A stretch of 64,000 bases of DNA, from assembly GCA_019638355.1 (NCBI GenBank), contig JAHBTY010000001.1, forward strand, positions 372,001 through 436,000, given 5' to 3'. The notes beneath the pieces are model-generated. The model made no database searches. It was not told the origin of the DNA and saw only the letters and a program-made list of their open reading frames with translations. Within the stretch, counting starts at the first letter, position 1. Every line of letters starts with the position of its first letter. The position numbers were made by a program, and so were the translations under genes. The DNA comes from Cyclobacteriaceae bacterium (GTDB taxonomy: Bacteria > Bacteroidota > Bacteroidia > Cytophagales > Cyclobacteriaceae). This document shows positions 7,994 through 18,278 of the stretch, piece by piece.

Positions 7994-9145
7994 TCATTTC
8001 AAAATTGACCTTGAAATAACCAGTTTTTGAATTTCGGAGGTACCTTCACCAATCGTGCACAGCTTGGCATCGCGGTAGTATTTTTCGGCCGGAAAATCTT
8101 TGGTGTATCCGTAGCCGCCAAAAATCTGTACGCCTTCGTTGGCAACTTCAACGGCAATTTCTGAAGCGTATAATTTTGCCATGGCCGATTCGCGGTTAAC
8201 GCTTTTGCCCTTGTTTTTTAAATCAGCTGCCCGGTACGTAAGCAATGAGGCTGCTTCAATTTTGGTTGCCATATCGGCCAGTTTAAATGAAATACCTTGA
8301 AAGGCTGAGATGGGCTGATTGAATTGGTGGCGTTCTTTAGAATATTTCAAAGCGGCTTCATATGCCCCTTGCGCAATACCAAGACTTAATGCTGCAATAG
8401 AAATGCGGCCTCCATCCAAAACTTTTAAGGATTGAACAAATCCATCTCCCTCTTTACCTATAACCTGGCTTTTGTGAATGCGGCAATCTGTAAAGATCAA
8501 CTCGGCAGTTTCAGAAGCACGCATTCCCAACTTGTTTTCTTTTTTGCCGGCAGCAAATCCAGGCGTTCCTTTCTCAATAATAAAAGCAGTCATACCATGC
8601 GAGTCGCCCACTTTGCCGGTGCGCGCAATTACCACGGCCACATCGCCCGATTTACCATGGGTGATAAAATTTTTGGCTCCATTCAGCACGTAATAGTCTC
8701 CATCTTTAACAGCTACTGTGCGCATGTTGCCTGCATCCGATCCGGTATTGGGCTCTGTTAATCCCCACGCACCAATCCACTCCCCAGTTGCCAGTTTGGG
8801 TAAATACTTCTGCTTTTGCTCTTCGTTGGCATGTTGCAAAATGTGGCCTGTGCAAAGCGAATTATGAGCAGCAACGGAAAGCCCGATAGAACCGTCTATC
8901 TTGGCAATTTCTGCAATAGCCGTTACATATTCGTGGTAGCCAAAGCCACTGCCCCCGTACGCTTCTGGAACCAATACGCCCATCAGGCCCAGGTCACCCA
9001 TTTTTTTAAACAGCTCGATTGGAAAATGTTGGCTCTCATCCCACTCCATACTGAACGGGCTGATTTCCCGCTCGCCAAAATCACGAATCATCTGCGCGAT
9101 CATTTTCTGGTTTTCTGTAACCTCAAAACTCATGGTAGTTTCCAT
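7994..9145 (-). CDS. Acyl-CoA dehydrogenase
   Basis: A 383-residue flavoenzyme that should introduce the alpha-beta double bond into acyl-CoA, passing electrons to ETF. The family pattern is complete: an N-terminal helical domain, the FAD-binding [23 protein letters not shown] region (about 125-150), and the C-terminal [14 protein letters not shown] block, whose Glu is the probable catalytic base. The ATG at 9145 is chosen because the best promoter in the window (9167-9196) overlaps the more upstream start at 9169. An ATG at 9133 is also possible. The gene is monocistronic. Short- or medium-chain substrates are likely, but the exact acyl-CoA cannot be read. Confidence 0.93.
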   Translation of the reverse strand: METTMSFEVTENQKMIAQMIRDFGEREISPFSMEWDESQHFPIELFKKMGDLGLMGVLVPEAYGGSGFGYHEYVTAIAEIAKIDGSIGLSVAAHNSLCTGHILQHANEEQKQKYLPKLATGEWIGAWGLTEPNTGSDAGNMRTVAVKDGDYYVLNGAKNFITHGKSGDVAVVIARTGKVGDSHGMTAFIIEKGTPGFAAGKKENKLGMRASETAELIFTDCRIHKSQVIGKEGDGFVQSLKVLDGGRISIAALSLGIAQGAYEAALKYSKERHQFNQPISAFQGISFKLADMATKIEAASLLTYRAADLKNKGKSVNRESAMAKLYASEIAVEVANEGVQIFGGYGYTKDFPAEKYYRDAKLCTIGEGTSEIQKLVISRSILK

Positions 9146-9166
9146 TGCCAATAGATTTTTAAGTCG

Positions 9167-9196
9167 CAAATGTAACGGTTAATTCAATCAGACCAA
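9167..9196 (-). promoter_or_regulatory. Acyl-CoA dehydrogenase promoter, perfect Bacteroidota consensus
   Basis: Reverse strand: TTG (9196-9194), exactly 19 bases, then TACATTTG (9174-9167). This is a full match to TTG-N19-TAnnTTTG. The predicted start of transcription lies near 9160, leaving a leader of about 15 bases before the ATG at 9145 and excluding the ATG at 9169. Confidence 0.8.
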
Positions 9197-9266
9197 ACAA
9201 CTGTTAGGTTATTGAAAATAATCCAAAAGACTACGATAAAAGGCCTCTTTAACCTGCTTAAAGGTT

Positions 9267-9274
9267 TATTTTTG
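9267..9274 (+). promoter_or_regulatory. Putative -7 element (TATTTTTG) upstream of ugd
   Basis: TATTTTTG matches TAnnTTTG and is followed by C, as in most such promoters. It lies 31 bases before the ugd ATG at 9306. A clear TTG at the -33 spacing is not present. Confidence 0.5.
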
Positions 9275-9305
9275 CCCCTCTCAAACAAACATTAAACTTT
9301 TAACG

Positions 9306-10619
9306 ATGAAAATTGCTGTTGTTGGTACTGGTTACGTTGGATTGGTTACGGGTACTTGCTTTGCGGAAACCGGAAACACGGTTACGTGTGTGGATATTGA
9401 TCCGGAGAAAGTAAAAAAATTAAGTGGAGGCAAAATAACAATTTATGAACCAGGCCTCGAGCAATTGTTTGAGCGCAACCTGAATCAAGGGCGCTTATTT
9501 TTTACAACCAGCCTGGCTGAAGGAATAAAAGATGCGCAAATCATTTTTCTTGCACTGCCTACTCCTCCGGGCGAAGATGGTTCAGCCGATTTAAAATATA
9601 TACTGGGAGTTGCCTCTGACCTTGGGCCCTTATTAAAGCATTATACAGTTATTGTTGATAAAAGTACAGTGCCGGTAGGTACAGCCGATAAAGTTCGCGA
9701 ACGAATTGCAGCCAAAGCTACCACAGAATTTGATGTGGTGTCGAATCCGGAATTTTTACGCGAAGGTGTTGCGGTAGATGATTTTATGAAACCCGAGCGT
9801 GTGGTTATTGGAACCACTTCGGCCAAAGCCCGAAAAATTATGGAAACACTTTATGCCCCCTTTGTCCGGCAGGGAAATCCATTGGTGTTTATGGACGAGC
9901 GTTCGGCTGAACTTACCAAGTACGCGGCTAATTCATTCTTAGCAACTAAAATTTCATTCATGAATGAAATTGCAAACTTGTGCGAATTGGTAGGGGCCGA
10001 TGTAGATGCCGTGCGCAAAGGAATTGGTACCGATAGCCGCATAGGCAAACGCTTTTTGTTTCCAGGTATTGGTTATGGCGGAAGTTGCTTCCCGAAAGAT
10101 GTGCAGGCACTAGCCAAATCATCGGCCGATGTACACTATGAGTTTAAAATTTTGAATGCCGTAATGGATGTAAATGCCAACCAAAAAACAAAATTGATTC
10201 CCCGTATTAAAGATTACTATCGGGGCGATTTGAAAGGAAAAGTTTTTGCCATGTGGGGCTTGTCCTTTAAACCGCATACCGATGACATCCGTGAAGCACC
10301 CGCACTTTATAACATTGAAGAACTGCTCCGCGCTGGAGCCCATATTCAGGCGCATGATCCGGAATCCATGGAAAACGTACAGCGATTGCTGGGTAATAAA
10401 ATACAATTTACCAAAACTCCATACGAGGCTGCCGCAGGAGCCGATGCCATTTTTATTGCTACCGAATGGCCGGAATTTCGCACACCCGACTTCGATAAAA
10501 TTTCATCGCTGTTAAAAAGCAAAGTAATTTTTGACGGCCGCAACCTGTACGAACTTCAGCAAATGAAAGATTTGGGATATACTTACTTCAGCATCGGACG
10601 CGAAACTATTTATGGTTAA
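9306..10619 (+). CDS. ugd: UDP-glucose 6-dehydrogenase
   Basis: A 437-residue enzyme that oxidises UDP-glucose to UDP-glucuronate with two NAD+. It starts with the Rossmann motif [10 protein letters not shown], has [12 protein letters not shown] and the STVPVGT loop, and carries the catalytic Cys in YGGSCFPKD (C261). The full three-domain length is normal for the family. Its stop overlaps the start of the next gene by 8 bp, so the two are translationally coupled, and the product of this enzyme is the substrate of the next. Together they supply UDP-glucuronate and UDP-xylose for cell-surface polysaccharides. Confidence 0.95.
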   Translation: MKIAVVGTGYVGLVTGTCFAETGNTVTCVDIDPEKVKKLSGGKITIYEPGLEQLFERNLNQGRLFFTTSLAEGIKDAQIIFLALPTPPGEDGSADLKYILGVASDLGPLLKHYTVIVDKSTVPVGTADKVRERIAAKATTEFDVVSNPEFLREGVAVDDFMKPERVVIGTTSAKARKIMETLYAPFVRQGNPLVFMDERSAELTKYAANSFLATKISFMNEIANLCELVGADVDAVRKGIGTDSRIGKRFLFPGIGYGGSCFPKDVQALAKSSADVHYEFKILNAVMDVNANQKTKLIPRIKDYYRGDLKGKVFAMWGLSFKPHTDDIREAPALYNIEELLRAGAHIQAHDPESMENVQRLLGNKIQFTKTPYEAAAGADAIFIATEWPEFRTPDFDKISSLLKSKVIFDGRNLYELQQMKDLGYTYFSIGRETIYG

Positions 10620-11601
10620 AAAACGAGTATTAATAACCGGTGGTGCCGGCTTTTTAGGTTCGCATTTGTGCGATCGCTTCATTAAAGAAGGCTTTTATGT
10701 AATTGCGATGGACAACCTGATTACAGGCGATCTACGTAACATCGAACATTTATTCAAACTTCCTGATTTTGAATTTTATCATCACGATGTTTCAAAGTTT
10801 GTGCACGTGCCAGGCGAGTTGGATTACATTCTGCATTTTGCTTCGCCAGCCAGCCCGATTGATTATCTGAAAATTCCAATTCAAACATTAAAGGTTGGTT
10901 CGTTGGGAACTCATAACCTGCTTGGACTGGCGCGTGCTAAAAAAGCCCGAATCATTATTGCTTCAACTTCTGAAGTGTATGGTGACCCAACTGTACATCC
11001 GCAAACAGAAGAGTACTATGGTAACGTAAATACGGTTGGCCCACGCGGTGTGTACGATGAAGCCAAGCGTTTTCAAGAAGCGATTACCATGGCGTACCAT
11101 ACCTTTCATGGATTGGAAACCCGCATTGTGCGCATCTTCAATACCTATGGCCCACGCATGCGCCTTAATGATGGCCGTGTGTTGCCGGCATTTATCGGGC
11201 AGGCTTTGCGCGGAGAAGATCTCACTATTTTTGGCGATGGTTCACAAACCCGTTCGTTCTGTTATGTAGATGATTTAGTAGAGGGTATCTACCGGTTATT
11301 AATGTCAGACTATGCGCAGCCGGTTAATATTGGTAACCCAAGCGAAATCACCATTAAAGAATTTGCCGAAGAGATTATTAAGCTAACCAACACTACCCAA
11401 AAAGTAGTGTATAAGGATTTGCCCAAAGACGATCCGAAGCAACGTCAACCCGACATTACCAAAGCAAAACAGATTTTAGGTTGGGAGCCGAAGGTATCGC
11501 GGGCAGAAGGTTTGAAAATCACATACGAATATTTCAAATCGCTGCCTAAAGAAGTATTGTACCTGCGCGATCATAAGAGTTTTGACAGCTACAATAAGTA
11601 G
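10612..11601 (+). CDS. UDP-glucuronate decarboxylase (UDP-xylose synthase), SDR family
   Basis: A 329-residue extended short-chain dehydrogenase. [11 protein letters not shown] is the NAD-binding loop, STSEVYGDP and YDEAKRFQE hold the catalytic Ser/Thr, Tyr and Lys, and NTYGPRM is the typical downstream stretch of UXS enzymes. UXS turns UDP-glucuronate into UDP-xylose with a 4-keto intermediate. The identification is stronger because the gene overlaps ugd, which makes its substrate. A dTDP-glucose 4,6-dehydratase is the main alternative but fits the neighbour less well. No terminator is obvious before the rimP promoter only 4 bases past the stop. Confidence 0.9.
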   Translation: MVKKRVLITGGAGFLGSHLCDRFIKEGFYVIAMDNLITGDLRNIEHLFKLPDFEFYHHDVSKFVHVPGELDYILHFASPASPIDYLKIPIQTLKVGSLGTHNLLGLARAKKARIIIASTSEVYGDPTVHPQTEEYYGNVNTVGPRGVYDEAKRFQEAITMAYHTFHGLETRIVRIFNTYGPRMRLNDGRVLPAFIGQALRGEDLTIFGDGSQTRSFCYVDDLVEGIYRLLMSDYAQPVNIGNPSEITIKEFAEEIIKLTNTTQKVVYKDLPKDDPKQRQPDITKAKQILGWEPKVSRAEGLKITYEYFKSLPKEVLYLRDHKSFDSYNK

Positions 11602-11604
11602 CTA

Positions 11605-11634
11605 TTGCGTGAAAGTATTTTTTTAATACCTTTG
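11605..11634 (+). promoter_or_regulatory. rimP-nusA-infB promoter, perfect Bacteroidota consensus
   Basis: TTG (11605-11607), exactly 19 bases, then TACCTTTG (11627-11634): a complete match to TTG-N19-TAnnTTTG. It begins 4 bases after the UXS stop, so the rimP operon has an independent promoter. The transcript would begin near 11641 and carry a leader of about 60 bases. Confidence 0.8.
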
Positions 11635-11655
11635 CACCACTTCTTGAAAAAATCA

Positions 11656-11683
11656 AAAGAGGGGACTTTTAAGTCCCCTCTTT
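11656..11683 (+). terminator. Leader hairpin (13-bp perfect arms) between the rimP promoter and rimP
   Basis: AAAGAGGGGACTT (11656-11668) and its exact complement AAGTCCCCTCTTT (11671-11683) flank only two bases. The right arm runs into TTTGTTTA. It lies inside the predicted rimP leader, so it could be a terminator for the upstream ugd-UXS transcript, an attenuator of rimP-nusA-infB, or both. Confidence 0.7.
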
Positions 11684-11700
11684 GTTTATAGAAATTTTTG

Positions 11701-12168
11701 ATGGACACCGCAGAGAAAATAAAAGAACTGGCCGAATCACACCTGAAGGATGCCGCCCACTTTGTAGTGGATGTGGTAATCAGTAAACATAAACCACACA
11801 AGGTTTCGGTTTTTGTAGATGGCGACAACGGAATTACCATCGACCATTGTTCTGATTTGAGCCGCGCCCTTTCCGAAGATTTAGATAAACTGGATTTGAT
11901 CAAGGAAAACTACATGCTGGAGGTAGGCACACCAGGCTTAGACCAGCCCCTGAAATTGAAACGCCAGTATGTAAAAAATATAGGTCGTGGTTTAAAGGTG
12001 GTAGGTAAAGATAAAAGTATTCGCCAGGGCAAATTGATAGCAGCCAATGAAACTTTGGTAAACCTGGAAATTGAAACAGTAGTAAAGGGCAAGAAAACAG
12101 AACTAAAAGCGGTAGAAATACCCTATAGCGAAATAGAAAAAGCAATTGTAATGGTCTCTTTTAAATAG
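11701..12168 (+). CDS. rimP: Ribosome maturation factor RimP
   Basis: A 155-residue RimP, which binds S12 and is needed for 30S maturation. Recognisable are VVDVVISKHKPHKVSVFVDGDNGI, the SRALSEDLD helix and the VGTPGLDQPLK block that is diagnostic of the family. I use the ATG at 11701; a TTG immediately before it is not needed. It is the first gene of the conserved rimP-nusA-infB cluster, with nusA starting 9 bp after its stop. A strong promoter and a leader hairpin precede it. Confidence 0.95.
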   Translation: MDTAEKIKELAESHLKDAAHFVVDVVISKHKPHKVSVFVDGDNGITIDHCSDLSRALSEDLDKLDLIKENYMLEVGTPGLDQPLKLKRQYVKNIGRGLKVVGKDKSIRQGKLIAANETLVNLEIETVVKGKKTELKAVEIPYSEIEKAIVMVSFK

Positions 12169-12177
12169 TTACTAACT

Positions 12178-13419
12178 ATGGATGCGTCAACACTGATTGA
12201 ATCGTTTGCAGATTTTGCGAAACAAAAAAACATCGATCGCCCCACCATGATCCGGATTCTGGAAGATGTGTTCCGGAACATGATTCGTAAAAAATATGTG
12301 GAAGACGATAACTTCGACATCATTGTAAATGCCGACAAGGGTGATTTGGAAATCTGGCGCTTCCGCGAGATTGTGGATGACGATTCAGAAGACATCTGGG
12401 ATCACGACAAAATCAGCTTAACCGAAGCCCGCAAAATCGAAGAAGATTTTGAAGTAGGTGAAGAAGTTGCCGAGCAGGTTTACCTGGAAGACTTTGGCCG
12501 CAGGGCCGTAACCACCGCGCGCCAAACGCTGATGCAAAAGGTAAAAGACCTGGAGAAAGATATCCTCTATCAAAAGTATAAAGACCTGGTAGGCGAAATT
12601 ATTACCGGTGAAGTTTACCAGGTACTTAGTCGCGAAGTGTTATTGATTGATGCGGAAGGGAATGAAATCTCCATTCCGCGCAACGAACAAATTCCAAAAG
12701 ATCGCTATCGCAAAGGCGAAAATGTGCGAGCAGTGGTGCACAAAGTAGATATGGTAAATGGTAGCCCTAAAATTATTTTATCCCGCACCGCACCCGCATT
12801 TGTAGAGCGTTTGTTTGAACAAGAAGTTCCAGAAGTATATGATGGTTTAATTACCATTAAAAAGGTTGTGCGCGAGCCAGGCGAGCGAGCCAAAGTAGCA
12901 GTTGAATCATACGATGATCGCATTGACCCGGTAGGCGCATGTGTGGGTATGAAAGGGTCACGCATACATTCCATCGTGCGCGAACTTCAAAACGAAAATA
13001 TTGATGTAATCAATTACACTGAAAACCTGGAGTTGTACATACAACGCGCACTTAGTCCGGCAAAAATTGTAAGTATCAAAATTGATAAAGAGAATAACCG
13101 CGTATCGGTGTTTTTAAAACCCGATCAGGTTTCATTGGCTATAGGCAAAGGAGGGCTTAATATAAAATTAGCCAGCCGCCTGGTAGGTATGGAAATAGAT
13201 GTGTTCCGCGAAACCGATGGCGAGCAGGAAGAAGATGTTGATTTGGATGAGTTTAGTGATGAAATTGAAGGGTGGGTGATAGACGAACTTAAACGCATCG
13301 GGCTTGACTCGGCCAAGAGTGTACTCAATTTAAATAAAGAAGAATTAGTACGCAGAACCGATCTGGAAGAAGAGACCATCGAGAGTGTGTTAGCAGTTTT
13401 AAAGAAGGAGTTTGAATAG
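12178..13419 (+). CDS. nusA: Transcription termination/antitermination protein NusA
   Basis: A 413-residue NusA. The N-terminal RNA-polymerase-binding domain (about 1-130) is followed by an S1 domain (about 135-200, GEIITGEVYQV), then KH1 and KH2 (about 230-345, including GACVGMKGSRIHSIVREL and AIGKGGLNIKLA). A short acidic linker leads to one helix-hairpin-helix-like end (VIDELKRIGLDSAKSVL). It lacks the duplicated acidic repeats of E. coli NusA, as is usual in Bacteroidota. It binds RNA polymerase to modulate pausing, termination and antitermination. It sits between rimP and infB, a widely conserved order. Confidence 0.96.
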   Translation: MDASTLIESFADFAKQKNIDRPTMIRILEDVFRNMIRKKYVEDDNFDIIVNADKGDLEIWRFREIVDDDSEDIWDHDKISLTEARKIEEDFEVGEEVAEQVYLEDFGRRAVTTARQTLMQKVKDLEKDILYQKYKDLVGEIITGEVYQVLSREVLLIDAEGNEISIPRNEQIPKDRYRKGENVRAVVHKVDMVNGSPKIILSRTAPAFVERLFEQEVPEVYDGLITIKKVVREPGERAKVAVESYDDRIDPVGACVGMKGSRIHSIVRELQNENIDVINYTENLELYIQRALSPAKIVSIKIDKENNRVSVFLKPDQVSLAIGKGGLNIKLASRLVGMEIDVFRETDGEQEEDVDLDEFSDEIEGWVIDELKRIGLDSAKSVLNLNKEELVRRTDLEEETIESVLAVLKKEFE

Positions 13420-13472
13420 GCTTAACAATAATAAAATCGGGTTAAAACAATTTAAATAGCGATATTTGGGGC

Positions 13473-16130
13473 ATGGCAGAAGAAAAAGGCATAAGACTGG
13501 GGCAAGCATCTCGCAAACTCAATGTGGGCCACAATACCATTTTGGATTTTTTGGCCAAGAAGGGTTTTAGCGTAGAAAATAACCCCAATGCAAAGCTTAC
13601 GGCCGAGCAATTTGCTATGCTCTCTAAAGAGTTTGCCTCTTCAGCATCTGAAAAAGCAGAAGCATCGGGCTTAACCATTGGAATTAAATTGAACGAACCT
13701 CCCCCGGCCAAAGTTGAACCCGAAGTGGTTCGCAAAAAAACAGATGAGGAGGAAAGTGTTTTGATTAAAAACCTGGGCTCGAAAGAAATTGTAAAGCCAA
13801 AAGATGAACCTAAGTCTGAAAAAGTAGAGGTAGAAAAACCAAAACTTGAAGGCATTAAGGTGCTCGGTAAAATAGAACTCGATAAAGACAAGAAGAAACC
13901 CAAAAAAGAAGAAAAGCCCGAGGTTGAGGAAAAGCCGGTAGTAACAGAACCAGTTGTTGAAAAGGAAAAGGTTGTAGAACCTACTACTCAACCCGAACTC
14001 GAAACCATTAAAGCAAAAGCAGACAAACTTCAAGGCCTGAAAGTAGTTGATAGAATAGCCTTGCCGGTAGAGAAGAAAAAAGAACCGGTTGCTTCTTCTG
14101 ATCTCCACAAAAACTCACAACAAAAACGTCCGCGTAAGCGATTGGATACCGGTAAGCCGGTAGCACCGGCCGGTGGTAATCAGCAGCGCGGACAAAAAGC
14201 ATTTCAACCGCGGCAGCAAAAAGCTGAACCTACCGATAAGGAAATTCAGGATCAGATTCGTGCCACGCTTGCCAAGCTCAGTGGAAACCAAAAGAAAGTT
14301 ACAGGGGCCAAGTACCGTAAAGAAAAGCGTCAGGCTATTTCCGATGCGGAGGAAGAACGTTTGTTGCAAGAACAGGAATCTTCTAAAACACTAAAGGTAA
14401 CCGAATTCATTTCGGCAAACGACTTGGCTTCGCTTATGAATGTTTCTGTAAACGATGTTATCTCAACCTGTATGGGCTTGGGTATGTTCGTTTCTATAAA
14501 TCAACGCCTGGATGCCGAAGCAATTACCGTGATTGCCGATGAGTTTGGCTATGATGTTCAGTTTACGACCACCGAAGAAGAAACAGAAGAAATACAAGAG
14601 CAGGATGCAGAAGAAGATTTACAGGCCCGCGCTCCCATTGTAACCATCATGGGGCACGTAGATCATGGTAAAACTTCATTGCTGGATTACATTCGTAAAA
14701 CTAAAGTTACAGCATCAGAGGCAGGAGGCATCACCCAGCACATTGGGGCGTATGATGTAACCACCAAGAATGGAAACAAGATTGCCTTTTTGGATACACC
14801 AGGACACGAAGCGTTTACCGCCATGCGTGCACGCGGTGCAAAACTTACGGATATTGCAATTATTGTTGTTGCTGCCGATGATGATGTGATGCCACAAACC
14901 AAAGAAGCGATTAACCACGCACAGGTTGCAGGCGTTCCAATTATTATCGCCATTAATAAAATTGATAAGCCTGGCGCTAATCCTGAGAAAGTAAAAGAAT
15001 CGCTTTCTAAAATAAATATACTGGTAGAAGATTGGGGTGGTAAATACCAGTGCCAGGCTATCTCAGCAAAAACCGGACAAGGCATTGATGACTTGCTGGA
15101 GAAAGTATTATTGGAAGCTGAGTTGCTGAACCTGAAAGCAAATCCTGATAAAGCTGCAGTAGGATCTATTATTGAAGCTTCGCTGGATAAAGGCCGTGGT
15201 TATGTAACTACCTTAATGGTACAAGCCGGAAGTCTGAGTGTAGGCGATGTAATGGTGGCTGGATCAAACTTTGGGCGGGTAAAGGCAATGTTTGATGATA
15301 CCGGTAAACGCGTACAGAAAGTTGGCCCCTCTACACCGGTACAGGTATTAGGTTTGGATGGCGCACCACAGGCAGGTGAAAAATTTCAGGTAATGGAAAG
15401 CGACCGCGAGGCACGTGAGCTTGCCAACAAACGCGGCCAGATTTTGCGCGAACAAAGCATTCGCACCAAAAAACATATTACGCTGGATGAAATCGGAAGG
15501 CGTTTGGCTATCGGTTCATTCAAGCAACTGAATGTAATTGTGAAAGGTGATGTGGATGGTTCAGTAGAAGCATTGTCCGATTCATTGCTGAAACTTTCAA
15601 CCGAAAAAGTAGCAGTAGCGATTATCCATAAGGGAGTTGGTCAGATATCAGAATCGGACGTGTTGCTGGCTTCAGCTTCCGATGCAATTATTCTGGGCTT
15701 CCAGGTACGACCGTCTGCTTCGGCTAGAAGATTGGCCGAGAATGAAGAAATTGAAATCAGGTTGTATTCGATCATTTACGATGCCATCGATGAGATTAAG
15801 GCGGCCATGGAAGGTATGCTCGAGAAGGAGATGGAAGAAGTAATTGTAGGTAATGCCGAAGTGCGCGAAGTATTTAAGATTTCGAAAGTGGGCACCGTAG
15901 CCGGATGTATGGTTACCGATGGGTATATTAAACGCAACAACCCGATTCGCTTAATCCGCGAAGGTATTGTGGTGTACTCAGGCGAGATGACGGCACTCAA
16001 ACGCTTTAAAGACGATGCCAGCGAAGTAAAAGCAGGGTTTGATTGTGGTATCAGCATTAAAAACTTTGCCGATATTAAAATGGGCGATGTAATTGAAAGC
16101 TATGAAAACCGTGAGGTGAAGAAGATATAA
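13473..16130 (+). CDS. infB: Translation initiation factor IF-2
   Basis: An 885-residue IF-2, a GTPase that brings initiator tRNA to the 30S subunit. An IF2_N helical domain occupies about 1-55, then a Lys/Glu/Pro-rich linker to about residue 300, a second IF2_N-like domain (about 305-365), and the GTPase domain starting near 387 with GHVDHGKT (G1), DTPGHEAF (G3), NKID (G4) and SAKTGQ (G5). C-terminal domains II-IV follow to the end. The gene is complete and the length is typical of Bacteroidota. It closes the rimP-nusA-infB operon and is followed by a good terminator. Confidence 0.97.
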   Translation: MAEEKGIRLGQASRKLNVGHNTILDFLAKKGFSVENNPNAKLTAEQFAMLSKEFASSASEKAEASGLTIGIKLNEPPPAKVEPEVVRKKTDEEESVLIKNLGSKEIVKPKDEPKSEKVEVEKPKLEGIKVLGKIELDKDKKKPKKEEKPEVEEKPVVTEPVVEKEKVVEPTTQPELETIKAKADKLQGLKVVDRIALPVEKKKEPVASSDLHKNSQQKRPRKRLDTGKPVAPAGGNQQRGQKAFQPRQQKAEPTDKEIQDQIRATLAKLSGNQKKVTGAKYRKEKRQAISDAEEERLLQEQESSKTLKVTEFISANDLASLMNVSVNDVISTCMGLGMFVSINQRLDAEAITVIADEFGYDVQFTTTEEETEEIQEQDAEEDLQARAPIVTIMGHVDHGKTSLLDYIRKTKVTASEAGGITQHIGAYDVTTKNGNKIAFLDTPGHEAFTAMRARGAKLTDIAIIVVAADDDVMPQTKEAINHAQVAGVPIIIAINKIDKPGANPEKVKESLSKINILVEDWGGKYQCQAISAKTGQGIDDLLEKVLLEAELLNLKANPDKAAVGSIIEASLDKGRGYVTTLMVQAGSLSVGDVMVAGSNFGRVKAMFDDTGKRVQKVGPSTPVQVLGLDGAPQAGEKFQVMESDREARELANKRGQILREQSIRTKKHITLDEIGRRLAIGSFKQLNVIVKGDVDGSVEALSDSLLKLSTEKVAVAIIHKGVGQISESDVLLASASDAIILGFQVRPSASARRLAENEEIEIRLYSIIYDAIDEIKAAMEGMLEKEMEEVIVGNAEVREVFKISKVGTVAGCMVTDGYIKRNNPIRLIREGIVVYSGEMTALKRFKDDASEVKAGFDCGISIKNFADIKMGDVIESYENREVKKI

Positions 16131-16152
16131 TCTCCAAAAAATTGGAATCAAC

Positions 16153-16187
16153 AAAAAAGCCTGGTCATTTCTGATCAGGCTTTTTTT
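16153..16187. terminator. Terminator of the rimP-nusA-infB operon, probably bidirectional
   Basis: AAAAAGCCTGGTCA pairs with TGATCAGGCTTTTT (one G-T pair) around a short loop, with seven Ts at 16181-16187 on the forward strand and an A-run on the other side. It separates infB from the convergent lemA gene and can serve both. Confidence 0.85.
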
Positions 16188-16216
16188 GATTTCTAACGAC
16201 TATAAGGATAAGCTAT

Positions 16217-16807
16217 TTACTTATTAAAAGCATCCTGCACACTTGGGGCATTCTCCGATCCGGCAGCAGCTTCAAAGCCTTTCTTCACGCTAAAATCTTC
16301 GCCACCGCCAAACAGGTTAAGCGCAAAGCGTTTAAAAAATCCGCGTACGTACGTGTTGTACTCTTTCACAGCCTCATTATACCGTTGCCGTGCTACGTTA
16401 ATCCGGTTTTCGGTGCCTTCTAATTGCGATTGTAATTCCTGAAAATTTTCTGTGGATCGGATTTGAGGATAAGCCTCAAACGCCAGGTTAATAGCAGTGT
16501 TGATTTTGCGGCCAGCTATTTCCAAATCCTCAGGAGTTTTTGCATCCACAATACCAGCACGTGCTTGCGTTACCGCGGTTAAAATGCCGCGTTCATTTTC
16601 TGCTGCTTCCTTTACTGTCGCAACCAGGTTAGGTATTAAATCGGCTCTACGTTGGTAAGTAGCCTGCACATTGGCAAAAGCCTCGTTTACCGATTCCTGC
16701 GATCCAACAGCTTTATCATAAACTCCGGTTCCCCACAAAAAGAAACCGCCACCAAATACCACAATTACACCTACAATTACTAAAACGGTAATTAGTCCTT
16801 TGCTCAT
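16217..16807 (-). CDS. LemA family membrane protein
   Basis: A 196-residue LemA-type protein: a single N-terminal transmembrane segment (about 5-25, rich in Val and Gly) followed by a long helical domain with the family signature NEAFANVQATYQRRADLIPNL and repeated QARAGI, RKINTAINLAFEAYPQI and EGTENRINVARQRYNEAVKEYN. LemA proteins are widespread, their function is not settled, and they often neighbour a TPM-domain gene, which is absent here. A putative -7 element lies at 16829-16836. It is convergent with infB and monocistronic as far as can be seen. Confidence 0.92.
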   Translation of the reverse strand: MSKGLITVLVIVGVIVVFGGGFFLWGTGVYDKAVGSQESVNEAFANVQATYQRRADLIPNLVATVKEAAENERGILTAVTQARAGIVDAKTPEDLEIAGRKINTAINLAFEAYPQIRSTENFQELQSQLEGTENRINVARQRYNEAVKEYNTYVRGFFKRFALNLFGGGEDFSVKKGFEAAAGSENAPSVQDAFNK

Positions 16808-16828
16808 ATAAATTATTTGTTATCGATG

Positions 16829-16836
16829 CAAAACTA
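16829..16836 (-). promoter_or_regulatory. Putative -7 element (TAGTTTTG) of lemA
   Basis: On the reverse strand TAGTTTTG, followed by C, matches TAnnTTTG and lies 21 bases before the lemA ATG. No TTG is found at the expected -33 distance. Confidence 0.45.
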
Positions 16837-16887
16837 CTGATTTATAAGAAATTTAGGGGTGGCAGTGATTATTCGCCCTCAAAATTT

Positions 16888-18180
16888 CTATTTCCCCATC
16901 CATAATTTCACATAAAGTCTATCTGGATCATATTTTTTAACCTGGCTTTCAATATTAAAATACCGGTCTTCTCGAGGGTCGTTACCCACCCCGGCAACAT
17001 AAGCCCAGTTTAGCCAGTTGCTGCATACATCATAGTCAATCAATTGGCTTTCGAACCAGGCTGCGCCCCAGCGCCAATCAATTCCAAGATCTTTGGTTAA
17101 AAAACTGGCTACATTTTGGCGGCCGCGATTACTCATAAAGCCAGTAAGCAGCAACTCTTTCATGTTAGCATCTACAAAGTCAACACCGGTTTTACCTAAT
17201 CGCCATGCATTAAATTTTTCAAAGTCATATTTCCAGTTAATTTGTTTGTTGCTGATTCCGTGACCCTGAAAAATCATGGAGCCATACTTTTGCGCACCAA
17301 ACCGAAAGTAATCACGCCACAGCAATTCAAAAATCAGCCAATAGGTTGATTGATTAGTAACACGTTCTTGTTCATACTTTTTTACCTCATGATAAATTGT
17401 GCGGGGCGAGATGCAACCAACTGCAAGTGCAGCAGAAAGTTTAGAGGAGTAATCAGCACCGATTAATCCGTTGCGGGTTTCTTTATAAACTTTAAGCAAG
17501 TCTTTATCCCAAATATATTCTTTCAATTGCTGGTGCGCTGCTGCTTCACCACCCTTGTAGGTTATAACACTACGATGGTCCGGTGTTATGGCTGGTAGTC
17601 CTAACAGATTCAGGTTGGGAATTATACCGGGTTCAAGTTGGGGCAAGGGTTTGATTTCAGGCTTTTCAAATTGTTGTCGTATTGTCCAATCGCGTTCTAC
17701 TTGTTTACGAAACAAGGTAAACTGATTGGGTAGGTTAGTTACCGCTATGGGTAAATCTTCCGGGTGAATGAGTGTGGAAGTGGCAAAAGTTTGAATGCCC
17801 ACCTCTTTACTGCCAAGGATGTGGGTCAAAGCATTAAGAATACTTACTTCTTCACTTGCCACCTCGCTACTGGTAAAGACGTGTGAAAATTTATTTTTGG
17901 CACAAATTTCAGGTATAATGAACTCTGGTAAACCAAATCGAACAATCAGATTTGAGCCTTTTTGCATTAATTCTTCCCGTAAGGCGGTTACCGAATCGAT
18001 TAAAAATTGGGTTCGGAAAGATCCGGAGCGCGGAAACCCCAGCTTATGAGGTGCAAACTGCCGGGGGTCAAAAACGTAAAGCGGAATTACGCAATCAGCT
18101 TGCTGGCAGGCGCGGTACCAGGTTTCGTTATCGAGTAAACGCAGATCGTTTTTAAACCAAACCAGAATGGTGGTGGGCAT
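16888..18180 (-). CDS. Cryptochrome/photolyase family protein, CRY-DASH type
   Basis: A 430-residue FAD-dependent blue-light protein. It has an N-terminal photolyase alpha/beta domain (ILVWFKNDLRLLDN at the start) and a helical FAD domain with ELLWRDYFRF, TGFMSNRGRQNVASF and WRWGAAWFESQLIDYD. The block GVGNDPREDRYFN near the C-terminus is characteristic of the CRY-DASH branch, whose members repair cyclobutane pyrimidine dimers preferentially in single-stranded DNA and may signal. Bacterial CRY-DASH proteins of this length are usual. Neighbours (lemA, asd) give no functional hint. A class I CPD photolyase is the alternative, judged less likely because of the DASH block. Confidence 0.88.
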   Translation of the reverse strand: MPTTILVWFKNDLRLLDNETWYRACQQADCVIPLYVFDPRQFAPHKLGFPRSGSFRTQFLIDSVTALREELMQKGSNLIVRFGLPEFIIPEICAKNKFSHVFTSSEVASEEVSILNALTHILGSKEVGIQTFATSTLIHPEDLPIAVTNLPNQFTLFRKQVERDWTIRQQFEKPEIKPLPQLEPGIIPNLNLLGLPAITPDHRSVITYKGGEAAAHQQLKEYIWDKDLLKVYKETRNGLIGADYSSKLSAALAVGCISPRTIYHEVKKYEQERVTNQSTYWLIFELLWRDYFRFGAQKYGSMIFQGHGISNKQINWKYDFEKFNAWRLGKTGVDFVDANMKELLLTGFMSNRGRQNVASFLTKDLGIDWRWGAAWFESQLIDYDVCSNWLNWAYVAGVGNDPREDRYFNIESQVKKYDPDRLYVKLWMGK

Positions 18181-18213
18181 GGTTGAAGAACACGTATGAT
18201 GGGATTTGGTTTA

Positions 18214-18250
18214 ATGAAAATAAAGATGGCTCGTGCGGACACGAGCCATC
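18214..18250 (-). terminator. Rho-independent terminator of asd
   Basis: GATGGCTCGTG (18225-18235) and CACGAGCCATC (18240-18250) form a perfect 11-bp stem with a 4-base loop. Read on the reverse strand, it follows the asd stop at 18279 and runs into TTTATTTTCATT. It also lies between asd and the photolyase gene start. Confidence 0.85.
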
Positions 18251-18278
18251 GAAATTAGAATTGTAAATTTTTATAAAC

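Noticed and set aside
13442-13903. Antisense frame of 153 codons opposite the infB linker
   Set aside because: Ser/Phe-rich shadow of the Lys/Glu-rich IF-2 linker, not a gene.
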